Source: Salipiger mucosus DSM 16094 | GTDB lineage: Bacteria > Pseudomonadota > Alphaproteobacteria > Rhodobacterales > Rhodobacteraceae | DNA length: 45,524 nucleotides | Reading direction: 5' to 3' | Assembly (NCBI RefSeq): GCF_000442255.1 | Contig: NZ_KE557275.1 | Span: 138,105 to 183,628, forward strand | Shown here: one piece after another, positions 1 through 8,841 of the stretch | Layout: each line of letters begins with the position of its first letter | How positions within the stretch are numbered: position 1 is the stretch's first letter | Made by a program: the position numbers and the translations under genes | Notes under the pieces: model-generated | Databases searched by the model: none | What the model was told of the DNA's origin: nothing | What the model saw: only the letters and a program-made list of their open reading frames with translations

Positions 1-106
1 GCGTGGCCCCGCGCGTCGATGACGGAGAGGGTGGTGAAGCCGGGGCCGGGCGCGGGCGCCAGGAGCTGGGGGCCACGCCGCCCGCGTCTCGGTCGAGCTC
101 CGCTGA
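1..106 (+). pseudogene. pbpC: C-terminal tail of penicillin-binding protein 1C-like gene, partly inverted
   Basis: Bases 71-106 read in frame as GHAARVSVELR and a stop at 104-106. The reverse complement of 1-78 supplies the preceding residues in the same frame (GPQLLAPAPGPGF, then TTLSVIDARGHA). The joined product resembles the C-terminal beta-rich domain of PbpC, a transglycosylase/transpeptidase of periplasmic peptidoglycan synthesis. As written, 1-78 is inverted: it is bounded by a perfect 10-bp inverted repeat (1-10 and 69-78), and flipping it restores one open frame. The rest of the gene lies outside the window. The PbpC name rests on a short segment and is moderately sure; the inversion is directly visible. 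Confidence 0.55.
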
Positions 107-188
107 CCTTTCATCTTTCCGAAAATACGCCGGGTGAATTCGCCGCAGGCGAAGAGGGCGGAGCCCTCCACCCACCCCACGGCACGGC

Positions 189-1535
189 TCACTCGCCGGG
201 CAGGTCGCCTGTCCCGAACCCTTCGTTCAGCACCCGCACCTCGCGCTGCGGGAAGGGGATCGAGATGCCGTTCTCGCGGAAGGCATCCCAGAGCGCGAGG
301 TAGACGTTGCCGCGGATATTCGTGAGCCCGCCCGTCGGGTCCGAGATCCAGAACCGCAGGATGTAGTCGACCGAACTGTCCCCGAACCCCACGATATGAC
401 AGACCGGCGGACGGTCGTGCAGCACGCGGGTCACGCCCTTGGCGGCCTCGATGGCGACCCGGCGCACGAGATGCGGATCGTCGCCGTAGGCCGTGCCGAA
501 ATAGATGTCGAGCCGCACGAAATCGTTGGAATGCGACCAGTTCACCACCTGCCCGGTGATCAGATCCTCGTTCGGGATCAGGTATTCCTTGCCGTCCCGC
601 GTGGTGATCGAGACATAGCGCGCGCCCAGGCTGTTGATCCAGCCGAAGGTCTCGCCCAGCGAAATCACGTCGCCGGGCTTGATCGACTTGTCGAGCAGGA
701 TGATCACGCCCGACACGAGGTTCGACACCACCTTCTGCAGGCCGAAGCCCAGCCCGACGCCGATGGCTCCCGAAAGCACCGCGAGGCCGGTCAGGTCCAC
801 GCCCACCAGCCGCAGCCCCAGGAAGAAGGCCGCGCCGTAGAGCACCACCTGCAGGATCTTGACCGCCAGCACCTGCATCGAGGGCGAGATCTCGGCGTTG
901 CGCCGGATGCGCTCGGCCGAGGTCACCGACAGGAACCGCGCCAGCGCGATGAGCGCGGCCACCAGGACGATCGCCTGCACCAGCAGCCAGGCCGACAGGC
1001 GCACCTCGCCCAGCGACACGGCGATCCCGTCCAGCAGCGTCTGCGTCTCGTCGGTCAGCCCCAGGATCTCGAGCGTGACCCAGGTCCAGGCCCCGTAGCG
1101 CACGAGGCTGCGCAGCAGCGCGTTGCCGATCAGCCGCGTCGCGAAGGTCACGAAGAGCCAGGCCGTGGCCAGCTGCGCGATGATCGCGAGGACATAGGAC
1201 CGCGAGGGCCATGTCCATTCCCGCATCGCCAGCACCACCAGCCACAGCAGCACGACGTAGACGATCATCCGCATGCGGCGATGCACGATGATGAGCACCC
1301 GCAACCGCCAGCGCGGCCAGCCGTCCCGCCCGCGCAGCCAGTCGTGGAACCGCGGCCGCACGCCGGCCGCGATGACATGCGCCAGCGCGAAGAGCCCCGC
1401 GGCAATCAGAAGCTGGTAGAGGTTCCACTCGCGCGTCAGGATCTGCAGGTAGAAATCTCCCCAGTGGAGAAGATCCTGCAGCATGGCCTGCAACAACTCG
1501 AGCGGAGGTTGCTGGTCCGGCGGATGCGGGTTCAT
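189..1535 (-). CDS. MscS-family mechanosensitive ion channel
   Basis: This is an inner-membrane small-conductance mechanosensitive channel that would release solutes on hypo-osmotic shock. The protein of about 448 residues has several hydrophobic helices in its first half. These are followed by the MscS pore helix, rich in Gly and Ala (GAIGVGLGFGLQKV), and the beta domain (LLDKSIKPGDVI), then the mixed alpha/beta cytoplasmic domain. It is longer than E. coli MscS (286 residues), so it belongs to the group with extra N-terminal helices. I chose the ATG at 1535 over a GTG at 1571 because the protein then begins MNPHPP, although neither start has a strong ribosome site. It is convergent with the pbpC tail and lies 94 bp downstream of the TIGR02302 gene on the same strand. 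Confidence 0.9.
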   Translation of the reverse strand: MNPHPPDQQPPLELLQAMLQDLLHWGDFYLQILTREWNLYQLLIAAGLFALAHVIAAGVRPRFHDWLRGRDGWPRWRLRVLIIVHRRMRMIVYVVLLWLVVLAMREWTWPSRSYVLAIIAQLATAWLFVTFATRLIGNALLRSLVRYGAWTWVTLEILGLTDETQTLLDGIAVSLGEVRLSAWLLVQAIVLVAALIALARFLSVTSAERIRRNAEISPSMQVLAVKILQVVLYGAAFFLGLRLVGVDLTGLAVLSGAIGVGLGFGLQKVVSNLVSGVIILLDKSIKPGDVISLGETFGWINSLGARYVSITTRDGKEYLIPNEDLITGQVVNWSHSNDFVRLDIYFGTAYGDDPHLVRRVAIEAAKGVTRVLHDRPPVCHIVGFGDSSVDYILRFWISDPTGGLTNIRGNVYLALWDAFRENGISIPFPQREVRVLNEGFGTGDLPGE

Positions 1536-1629
1536 GACAGGTCGCGCGCGATCATGTCGCCAGAGTTGCACCGCCGCGGAACCGGGGGCAAGACCGTCCG
1601 TCCGGCCCCGGGTCCCGCGACGACGCGGC

Positions 1630-4260
1630 TCAGAAGCGTTCGAGCAACCGCTCGAGGTATTCCAGCTCTTCCTCGGGGCGCTCGCCCTCGCCCGAGCGGC
1701 GCCGGATCTCGTCCAGCAGCTCGCGCGCGCGGCGGTAGACGTCCTCGCCCTGCAGCATGGTCTCGTCGGTCCCGAGCTGCCCGTTCGAGCCCGCGTTGCG
1801 CCCCAGCGGATCGCGCTGCTGGCCGGGGTTCGTGCCCTGCGCCTGCCCCTGCGCGCCCTGGTTCTGCTGCTGGCCCTGCTGCGCCAGCGCCTCGCCGAGG
1901 TTGCGCATGCCCTCGCGCAGCGCCTCCATGGCCTGTGACTGGTCGTCGATGGCCCCCGGAAGATCGTCCTGCCGCAGCGCCTCCTCGGCGCCCTCCATCG
2001 CCTCCTCGGCGCGGCGCAGCGCCTCGCGCGCGGCCTCGCCCGGCTCGGTGCCGGCGCCGGGCAGGTTCTGCTGCTGGCGGTTCAGCTCGTCGCGCAGCGC
2101 CTGCTGGCGGTCGGCCAGGTCCTGCTCGAGCGACTGCTCGCCGCCCCGGCCCTGCTGGCCCTGCCCCGGCTGCTGCCCCGAGCCCTGGCCCATGCCCTGC
2201 CGCTGGCCCTCGCCGTCGCGGCCCTGCTGGCCCTCGCGGCCCTGGCCCTGTTGCCCCTGCTGGCCCTGGTTCTGACCCTGCTGCTGGCCCTGCTGGCCGT
2301 TCTGCCCCTGCTGACCGGGGTTGAACTGCTCCTGCAGGTCGCGGAAGGCCTCGTCCGACAGGCCCTGCTGGTCGCGCAGCGTCTCGGCAAGGCCGTCCAT
2401 GGCCTGCTCGCCGGGCGACTGGCCCTGCCCCTGGCCCTGGGTGACCTGCATGTTCTCCATCATCTGCCGAAGCTGCTCCAGCGCCTCCTGCGCCTCGGCC
2501 ATGCGGCCCTGCTCCATCAGCTCCTGGATGCGGTCCATCATGCGCTGCAGGTCGTTCTGGCTCATCTCCATGGAGTTCTGGCTCTGCGCCATGTCCTGGT
2601 TCTGGTCAGGGTTCTGCTGCTGCTGCCGCGACAGCTGGCGCAGGTAGTCGTCGGTCGCCTCGCGCAGCTCCTGCATCAGCTCGGCGATCTCCTCCTCCGA
2701 GGCGCCGTTCTTCATCGCCTCGGTCAGCCGGTCCTGCGCCCGCTGCAGCCGCTCCAGCGCGTCGGCAAGATCGCCTTCCTCGAGGATCAGCGCGAGATCC
2801 CACATCGCCTGCGCCAACTCGTCCTGCTGCTCGGGCGTCATGCCCTGCGCCTCAAAATCCTCGAGCCGCGCCAGGATCGTGCGCATCCGCAGATAATGCA
2901 CCGCCGAGCGGAAGATGTCGTCGGGCCGGTGCCGCACCGCCCGCAGGATCTGCGAGATATCGTCCGCGTTTTCGCGGTTCCACAGCAGCGCCCGGCGCTG
3001 CTCGATCAGCGCTGCCGCCAGCGGATCGAAGAACCGCCGCCCGGGCAGCGTGATCACCTCGCCCGCGTCCTCGCCGGTCTGCCCGGCCTCGTCCTGCACC
3101 GTAAGGTTCAACCGCACCGGCAGGTTCGCCCAGGGATGCTCCGAGAAGTTGCCCACCAGCGTCTCGGTGAACTCCGCCCGGTCGCCCGCGATGGGCATGG
3201 GCAGCGGCACCTCGATCGCGGCGCGCTCCTCGGGCGCGATCTCCAGCCCGTAGCGCCGGTCGACCTCGTCCAGCGCCAGCGTGATCCGCGCCGTGCCCGC
3301 CACGACGCCGTAGTCGTCACGCGCGGTGAAGGGAATCTGCGCCTCGCCCTCGTAGCTGACCTCGATCTCGCCCTCGCGCGCCACGCTGGGTGCCGCGTCC
3401 GGCGTCATCGCGATCTCCCAGGCGCGGCCGCCCGGCCCCTCGACCGCCAGCCGCCCCGAGCGCACCACGGCAAACTCCTGCGCCGTCTCCTGCGCCTGTT
3501 CCTCGTTCTCCAGCGGCCGGCCCGAGACGCTCTCCTCGACGCTCAGCGCGCCCACCTCGCCGTACATGCGCAGCGTGATCTGCGCGCCCTCGGGCACGTC
3601 GATGCCGGGCGCGGTGATGTCGTTGAGGTAGACCGCCGGCATCCGGGTATAGCCCGGCGGCTCCATCCAGCCCTCCCACGCGGGCCCCGCCGCGAGATCC
3701 GGGCCGCTCGGCCCCATCGCCGTCACCGAGGAGACCCGCAGGAACGAGCCGAAGACCAGCGCCACCAGCAGCGCCAGCAGCGCGACGTAGCGCAGCGCGA
3801 AGGGATCGGCGCGCGAGACCTTCAGGTCGGGCTCGACCGCGCGGGCCCTGGCCAGCCGCGCGCGCATCCGCGCCTGGTGCGCGACCCAGACGGCATGCGA
3901 GCCCATGTCGCCCGCACCCACGGCCTGGTCGTCCATCGCGGCCTGGATCGGGTTGCCGCGCATCGTCCCGTCGAGCCGCGCCACCGCCTCGGCCCGGCGC
4001 GGCCAGTGCAGGCGCCGCACCCCGTACCACAGCGCCCAGAGCGCCCCGCCCGCAAAGACCGCGGCCCCGGCCCAGACCCATTCCACCGCAACAAGGTCCT
4101 GCACGCCCAGCATCAGCATGGCCAGCGCGGCGATGAGCACCGACCACAACGGCCAGAAGGCCCGCGTGATCCGCTCGGCGGCCATGCCCCAGAGCGTGAG
4201 GCGCAGCGGCCACTTGATGGGTGTCAGGATGTCGGCGCGGTCGGGCTCGGTCGAGGCCAT
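1630..4260 (-). CDS. TIGR02302 family (DUF4175) membrane protein
   Basis: This is a large protein of unknown function (876 residues) conserved in alphaproteobacteria, recognised as TIGR02302/DUF4175. It has two membrane segments near residues 30-80 and another near 155-175. A long extracytoplasmic region follows, with beta-rich repeats, then Glu/Gln-rich helical stretches. Residues of about 560-760 are extremely rich in Gln and Gly (runs such as GQQGQQQGQNQ), a low-complexity region visible as repeated CTG/GCC triplets around 2130-2330. A GGGAG ribosome site precedes the ATG at 4260. It follows lysA by 40 bp on the same strand, so the two are probably co-transcribed. I cannot assign a biochemical role. 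Confidence 0.88.
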   Translation of the reverse strand: MASTEPDRADILTPIKWPLRLTLWGMAAERITRAFWPLWSVLIAALAMLMLGVQDLVAVEWVWAGAAVFAGGALWALWYGVRRLHWPRRAEAVARLDGTMRGNPIQAAMDDQAVGAGDMGSHAVWVAHQARMRARLARARAVEPDLKVSRADPFALRYVALLALLVALVFGSFLRVSSVTAMGPSGPDLAAGPAWEGWMEPPGYTRMPAVYLNDITAPGIDVPEGAQITLRMYGEVGALSVEESVSGRPLENEEQAQETAQEFAVVRSGRLAVEGPGGRAWEIAMTPDAAPSVAREGEIEVSYEGEAQIPFTARDDYGVVAGTARITLALDEVDRRYGLEIAPEERAAIEVPLPMPIAGDRAEFTETLVGNFSEHPWANLPVRLNLTVQDEAGQTGEDAGEVITLPGRRFFDPLAAALIEQRRALLWNRENADDISQILRAVRHRPDDIFRSAVHYLRMRTILARLEDFEAQGMTPEQQDELAQAMWDLALILEEGDLADALERLQRAQDRLTEAMKNGASEEEIAELMQELREATDDYLRQLSRQQQQNPDQNQDMAQSQNSMEMSQNDLQRMMDRIQELMEQGRMAEAQEALEQLRQMMENMQVTQGQGQGQSPGEQAMDGLAETLRDQQGLSDEAFRDLQEQFNPGQQGQNGQQGQQQGQNQGQQGQQGQGREGQQGRDGEGQRQGMGQGSGQQPGQGQQGRGGEQSLEQDLADRQQALRDELNRQQQNLPGAGTEPGEAAREALRRAEEAMEGAEEALRQDDLPGAIDDQSQAMEALREGMRNLGEALAQQGQQQNQGAQGQAQGTNPGQQRDPLGRNAGSNGQLGTDETMLQGEDVYRRARELLDEIRRRSGEGERPEEELEYLERLLERF

Positions 4261-4300
4261 GGGGTCTCCCTGCGGTCCGGGTGGCCGCCGGGAGGATGCC

Positions 4301-5566
4301 CTACAGCCACTCGGGCAGCGTATCGCGCTTTATCATGTCGTCAAAGGACGGTCGCGGACGAATGACGGCGAATTGATCGTCTTTCACCATGACCTCGGGG
4401 GTCAGTGCCCGCGTATTGTACTCGCTCGACATCACCGCGCCGTAGGCGCCCGCCGAGCGGAAGACCACGCGATCCCCCGCCGACAGCGTCGGCATCGTGC
4501 GGCCGCGGGCAAAGGTGTCGCCGCTCTCGCAGACCGGGCCCACCACGTCGTAGGGCACCTGCTCGGCCCCCGCTTCGGGCTCGACCACGGGCACGATGTC
4601 GTGGTGCGCGTCGTACATCGCCGGGCGGATCAGGTCGTTCATGGCCGCGTCGAGAATCAGGAAATCCCGCCCCTCGCCCTGCTTCACGTAGATCACCTCC
4701 GAGACCAGAACCCCCGCGTTGCCCGCGATCAGCCGCCCCGGTTCGATCTCGATCTCGCAGCCCAGGTGCCCCAGCTCGCGCTCGATCAGCGCGCCGTACT
4801 CCACCGGCAGGGGCGGCGCCTCGTTGCTGCGCGTGTAGGGAATCCCGAGGCCCCCGCCCAGGTCCAGCCGCGTGATCTCGTGCCCGTCGCCGCGCAGCAC
4901 CTCCGTCAGCTCGGCCACCTTGCGGTAGGCCAGCGCAAAGGGCTCGAGGTCCGTCAGCTGAGAGCCGATGTGCACGTCGATGCCCACCACCTTCAGACCC
5001 GGCAGCGCCGCCGCCTCGGCATAGACCTCGCGCGCTCGCGAGATCGGGATGCCGAACTTGTTCTCGCTCTTGCCGGTGGCGATCTTGGCATGGGTCCTGG
5101 CGTCCACGTCCGGGTTCACCCGGACCGTGATCGGCGCCTCCACGCCCAGCGAGACCGCCACCTCCGAGATCACCCGCATCTCGGGCTCGCTCTCGACGTT
5201 GAATTGCCGGATGCCGCCCTCCAGCGCCATGCGGATCTCCTCGCGCGTCTTGCCGACGCCGGAAAACACGATTCGCTCGCCCGGAACGCCGGCGGCCTTC
5301 GCCCGCGCGTATTCCCCGCCCGAGACCACGTCCATGCCCGCGCCCGCCTCGGCCAGCGTGCGCAGGATCGCCTGGTTGCTCGCCGCCTTCATCGCGTAGC
5401 ACACCAGGTGCGGCCCCCAGGCCAGCGCCTCGTCGAAAAGCTGGAAGTGCCGCAGCAGCGTCGCCGTCGAATAGAGGTAGAACGGCGTGCCGACCGTGGC
5501 CGCGATCTCGGCCACGGGCACGTCCTCGGCATAGAGCTGCCCGTCACGATAGAGAAAATGGTCCAA
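4301..5566 (-). CDS. lysA: Diaminopimelate decarboxylase
   Basis: LysA removes CO2 from meso-diaminopimelate to give L-lysine, the last step of the pathway, using pyridoxal phosphate in the cytoplasm. The protein shows the PLP lysine in YAMKAASN (about residue 60), the HIGSQ motif, a glycine-rich GGGLG loop and the CESGD motif that completes the active site of the dimer. An in-frame GTG lies further upstream at 5617, but family members begin at the DHFLYRDG sequence. Here that point is a TTG codon (5564-5566) preceded by GGAGG seven bases upstream, so I call the TTG start (421 residues). It lies downstream of argH, the small lipoprotein and the DUF2834 gene on the same strand, in an amino-acid biosynthesis neighbourhood common in roseobacters. 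Confidence 0.95.
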   Translation of the reverse strand: MDHFLYRDGQLYAEDVPVAEIAATVGTPFYLYSTATLLRHFQLFDEALAWGPHLVCYAMKAASNQAILRTLAEAGAGMDVVSGGEYARAKAAGVPGERIVFSGVGKTREEIRMALEGGIRQFNVESEPEMRVISEVAVSLGVEAPITVRVNPDVDARTHAKIATGKSENKFGIPISRAREVYAEAAALPGLKVVGIDVHIGSQLTDLEPFALAYRKVAELTEVLRGDGHEITRLDLGGGLGIPYTRSNEAPPLPVEYGALIERELGHLGCEIEIEPGRLIAGNAGVLVSEVIYVKQGEGRDFLILDAAMNDLIRPAMYDAHHDIVPVVEPEAGAEQVPYDVVGPVCESGDTFARGRTMPTLSAGDRVVFRSAGAYGAVMSSEYNTRALTPEVMVKDDQFAVIRPRPSFDDMIKRDTLPEWL

Positions 5567-5678
5567 GCCGGCCTCCGCTTCCTTCGGCGCCGCAGATAGC
5601 GCAGGGGCGGCGATCACGCCAGTCCCCCGGCTTCTTCTTGTTCCAAATACGCAAACCCGCCCTCGGCGCCGCGCGCCG

Positions 5679-5996
5679 TCAGACCGGGCGCGACCGGAAC
5701 CACAGGTAGAGCGGAAAGCCGCAGCTCACCCCGATGCAGAAGGTCGCCGGGATCGCCAGCAGCGCCACCCAGTTGCGGCGCAGGGCCACCTCGGCCAGGA
5801 TCCACAGCGTCAGCGTCACCGCCGCGATGGTCAGGTCCCAGGTCAGCCCGGTGGTCGAGGCATTGACGTACCAGGCGTCGATCATTCCGCCCAGGTCCCA
5901 GCCGTTGCCCGCCAGCCAGGTGATGAACCAGTACATCGGATGCACCGCGCCCCAGGCCGCCAGCACCAGCCAGAGATGCCGCAGCCGCGGGCTCAC
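5679..5996 (-). CDS. DUF2834 small integral membrane protein
   Basis: This 105-residue protein has three or four hydrophobic helices (near residues 8-28, 50-68 and 73-98) and matches the DUF2834 pattern of small membrane proteins of unknown function. It starts at a GTG that overlaps the stop of the upstream lipoprotein (GTGA), so it is translationally linked to argH and the lipoprotein. The last residues, LWFRSRPV, are polar and probably cytoplasmic. No role can be derived from the sequence. Confidence 0.8.
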   Translation of the reverse strand: MSPRLRHLWLVLAAWGAVHPMYWFITWLAGNGWDLGGMIDAWYVNASTTGLTWDLTIAAVTLTLWILAEVALRRNWVALLAIPATFCIGVSCGFPLYLWFRSRPV

Positions 5997-6133
5997 GGGC
6001 TGTGGATCCCGATCTCCGCGGTGCCGCTCACCGAAATGTCGATCGGCCGCCGGGGTTCGGGCCGCTCCGGCTCGCCGTCGGCGCCGCAGGCCGCCAGCAG
6101 TCCCAGCACGCAGATCGCGAGAAGTGGTCTCAT
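5993..6133 (-). CDS. Very small lipoprotein downstream of argH
   Basis: This 46-residue reading frame begins [17 protein letters not shown]. It is a classic lipoprotein signal with lipobox LAAC, cleaved before Cys16, leaving a mature peptide of only about 31 residues rich in Pro, Glu and Arg. The ATG overlaps the argH stop (ATGA), and its own stop overlaps the GTG start of the DUF2834 gene. The coupling on both sides supports a real gene. Similar tiny lipoproteins after argH occur in related bacteria. Its function is unknown. Confidence 0.78.
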   Translation of the reverse strand: MRPLLAICVLGLLAACGADGEPERPEPRRPIDISVSGTAEIGIHSP

Positions 6134-7521
6134 CCCAGGGTCTCCTTCCAGCGCGTCACCTGCTCGAGCACCCGCACCGGGGCCGTGCCCCCGTAGCTCG
6201 TGCGGCTCGCCACGGAATTATGCACGCCGAGCACGTCGAAGACACCCTCGGTGATGGCATCGTGAACGCCCTTCATGTCCTCGAGCGTCAGGTCCGGCAG
6301 ATCGCAGCCCCTCTGCTCGGCCAGCGCCACCAGCGCGCCGGTCGCGTGATGCGCCTCGCGGAAGGGCAGCCCGGTCTCGCGCACCAGCCAGTCGGCGAGA
6401 TCCGTCGCGGTGGAAAAGCCCGAAGCGGCGGCCGCCTCGAGCGCCTCGCGGTTGGCCGACATGTCGCGCACCATGCCCTCCATCGCGGCCAGCGCCAGCA
6501 TCAGGTTGTCGGCGGCGTCGAAGACCTGCTCCTTGTCCTCCTGCATGTCCTTGGAATAGGCCAGCGGCAGCCCCTTCATCACCGTCATCAGCGCCACGTT
6601 CGCCCCGAAGATCCGGCCGATCTTGGCACGGATCAGCTCGGCGGCGTCGGGGTTCTTCTTCTGCGGCATGATCGAGGAGCCGGTCGAGAACCGGTCCGAG
6701 AGCGTCACGAAGCGGAACTGGGCCGAGGACCAGATCACCAGCTCCTCGGCGAAGCGGCTCAGGTGCATCGCGCAGATGCTGGCCACCGACAGGAACTCGA
6801 GCGCGAAGTCGCGGTCGCTCACCGCGTCGAGCGAGTTGGCCGTCGGCCGGTCGAAGCCCAGCGCCTCGGCCGTCATGTGCCGGTCGATGGCGAACCCGGT
6901 GCCCGCCAGCGCGGCCGAGCCCAGCGGGCTCTCGTTCATCCGCGCCCGCGCGTCGCGCACCCGGCTCAGGTCTCGGGCGAACATCTCGACGTAGGCCAGC
7001 ATGTGGTGGCCCCATGTCACCGGCTGCGCGGTCTGCAGGTGGGTGAAGCCCGGCATCACCCAGTCGGCCCCCGCCTCGGCCTGGCCGACGAGCGCGCGCA
7101 TCAGCGCCAGCAGCCCGCTCTCGGCCGCGTCGAGCTGGTCGCGCACCCACAGCTTGAAATCCGTCGCCACCTGGTCGTTGCGCGACCGCGCGGTGTGCAG
7201 CCGGCCCGCGGGCTCGCCCACGATCTGCTTGAGCCGCGCCTCCACGTTCATGTGGATGTCTTCCAGCGCGGTCGAGAAGACGAAGCGCCCGTCGTCGATC
7301 TCTGACAGTACCGTGAGCAGCCCTTCCTTGATCGCCGCCGCATCGCTATCACTGAGGATGCCCGTGGCGGCCAGCATGTCGGCATGGGCTCTCGAGCCGG
7401 CGATGTCCTGCGCCGCGAGCCGCTTGTCGAAGCCGATGGAGGCGTTGATCGCCTCCATGATCGCATCCGGCCCCGCGGCAAAGCGGCCGCCCCACATCTG
7501 GTTCGAGGTCTTGTCCGTCAT
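6130..7521 (-). CDS. argH: Argininosuccinate lyase
   Basis: ArgH splits argininosuccinate into arginine and fumarate, the last step of arginine synthesis. The protein has 463 residues, a normal length for the family. It carries the TARSRNDQ motif (about residues 110-117) and the fumarase/aspartase superfamily signature [11 protein letters not shown] (about 281-291), whose serine lies in the mobile catalytic loop. It is the first gene of a chain argH, lipoprotein, DUF2834, lysA with overlapping junctions for the first three. Only 22 bp separate its start from the divergent tlpA-like gene. Confidence 0.97.
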   Translation of the reverse strand: MTDKTSNQMWGGRFAAGPDAIMEAINASIGFDKRLAAQDIAGSRAHADMLAATGILSDSDAAAIKEGLLTVLSEIDDGRFVFSTALEDIHMNVEARLKQIVGEPAGRLHTARSRNDQVATDFKLWVRDQLDAAESGLLALMRALVGQAEAGADWVMPGFTHLQTAQPVTWGHHMLAYVEMFARDLSRVRDARARMNESPLGSAALAGTGFAIDRHMTAEALGFDRPTANSLDAVSDRDFALEFLSVASICAMHLSRFAEELVIWSSAQFRFVTLSDRFSTGSSIMPQKKNPDAAELIRAKIGRIFGANVALMTVMKGLPLAYSKDMQEDKEQVFDAADNLMLALAAMEGMVRDMSANREALEAAAASGFSTATDLADWLVRETGLPFREAHHATGALVALAEQRGCDLPDLTLEDMKGVHDAITEGVFDVLGVHNSVASRTSYGGTAPVRVLEQVTRWKETLG

Positions 7522-7543
7522 GCTCTGCCTTTCCGGAGGGAAG

Positions 7544-8104
7544 ATGAAGAAACTGGCTCTCGCGCTCCTCTATACCGCCGCCACGGTCCTTGCAATTCCG
7601 GCCCATGCCGATGTCGAGGCCGCGCAGGCGCTGCGCGACGGTGACATGAAGAAGCTCAATTTCCACGCCGAGGCGAAACCGGCCGGCACCAATGCCTTCG
7701 AGTCCTTCGACGGCGACCCGCTGACGCTCGAGGACTGGCAGGGGAAATGGGTGCTGGTGAATTTCTGGGCCACCTGGTGCGCCCCCTGCCGCGAGGAGAT
7801 GCCGGCCCTGGCGCAGCTTCAGACCGACATGGGCGGCGAGGATTTCGAGGTCGTGACCGTCGCGGCCGGGCGCAACCCCAAGCCCGCCATGACGAGTTTC
7901 TTCGACGAGATCGCCGTCGACAACCTGCCGCTCCACCGCGACCCCAAATCGGCGCTCGCCCGCGAGATGGGCGTGCTGGGCCTGCCGATCACCGTGATCC
8001 TGAACCCCGAAGGCGAGGAAGTCGCGCGCCTTCAGGGCGATGCCGACTGGGCCTCGGACGAGGCGCGCGCGGTGATCGGGGCGCTGATCGGCGCCGGGGG
8101 CTGA
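7544..8104 (+). CDS. TlpA-like periplasmic thioredoxin-fold protein
   Basis: This 186-residue protein has an N-terminal signal peptide ([22 protein letters not shown]) and a thioredoxin/AhpC-TSA fold of the TlpA/ResE type. The redox motif WCAPC spans residues 78-82, and a cis-proline region (GLPIT) follows. It would act in the periplasm as a thiol:disulfide reductase, for example in cytochrome c or oxidase assembly, but the client cannot be read from the sequence. GGAGGG seven bases upstream fixes the ATG. It is divergent from argH, an arrangement I associate with roseobacter genomes. Confidence 0.9.
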   Translation: MKKLALALLYTAATVLAIPAHADVEAAQALRDGDMKKLNFHAEAKPAGTNAFESFDGDPLTLEDWQGKWVLVNFWATWCAPCREEMPALAQLQTDMGGEDFEVVTVAAGRNPKPAMTSFFDEIAVDNLPLHRDPKSALAREMGVLGLPITVILNPEGEEVARLQGDADWASDEARAVIGALIGAGG

Positions 8105-8119
8105 TCCCGGCGCCCGCGC

Positions 8120-8662
8120 TCAGCGCAGCGCCATCAGGATTCGTCGTGACCGGATGCGGCGACCGCTCCGGTGATCGCGCCGCCATCCCGAAAGCGCCGC
8201 GCCGATGCGGTCCAGCTCCAGCGCCCCGGTCGCGATCCGCCCGTCGAGGCCCCATTCCTTCCAGGCAAGGCCGCCGGGCGTCTCCAGCGTCACCCGGCGG
8301 CGCAGTTCGCGGAAGCCCTCGGGATGCAGGATGACGTAATCGCAGACCCCCGCCGTCCGTGCGCAGCGGAAGGGCTCGAACCGCGTGACCGCGCCCCCGG
8401 CCGAGACCTCGCGCACCACCTCGCCGCGCTGGGTCGTGTAGTAGCTGCCGGCAAAGACCACCCGGGCCTCGCGCCCCTCGTAGGTGTCGAAGCGGAAAAG
8501 CCCGCCTTCGCGCCCGCGCGCGACATGGCTGACGACGCCGCCGTCCTCGTCCTCGATCACCATGAGCGAGCCCGGCGCCATGCGCATGGTCTGCCAGGCG
8601 ATATCGGCACGCGCGGCCCCGGCGACTGCCAGGGCGGCAAGCAGGACGGCAACACGGCGCAT
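8120..8662 (-). CDS. Secreted protein of unknown function
   Basis: The first ATG with a signal peptide gives 180 residues beginning MRRVAVLLAALAVAGAARA, with likely Sec cleavage after the ARA. The mature part is mixed, with short beta strands, and two cysteines (FRCARTAGVC) that could form a disulfide. I recognise no domain. GGAGG lies about 13 bases upstream of the ATG, and an adjacent in-frame GTG at 8663-8665 is an alternative start. It is convergent with the tlpA-like gene (15 bp apart). Confidence 0.7.
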   Translation of the reverse strand: MRRVAVLLAALAVAGAARADIAWQTMRMAPGSLMVIEDEDGGVVSHVARGREGGLFRFDTYEGREARVVFAGSYYTTQRGEVVREVSAGGAVTRFEPFRCARTAGVCDYVILHPEGFRELRRRVTLETPGGLAWKEWGLDGRIATGALELDRIGAALSGWRRDHRSGRRIRSRRILMALR

Positions 8663-8841
8663 CACGACGCGACCTCCGGCAAGTGGGCCCCCACCCACGC
8701 CGCCGAATGTGTCGAAAAATTGACGCAAAGCAAGAGATTTGCCGGATTTCGGCCACATATCACCAGGCCGGGCCAACAATGCTGTCCGCCTCGTCGAATC
8801 GTTTCCGTTCCGGCATCACGGACGGGACAGGACCCGTCGCG

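Noticed and set aside
396-2324. Plus-strand open frame opposite mscS and the TIGR02302 3' end
   Set aside because: It spans two genes on the other strand and has no recognisable domain; the second half is Arg/Pro/Ala low complexity.
2251-4365. Long plus-strand open frame opposite the TIGR02302 gene
   Set aside because: Composition (Leu/Arg/His-rich) is that of antisense of a high-GC gene; no start signal or domain.
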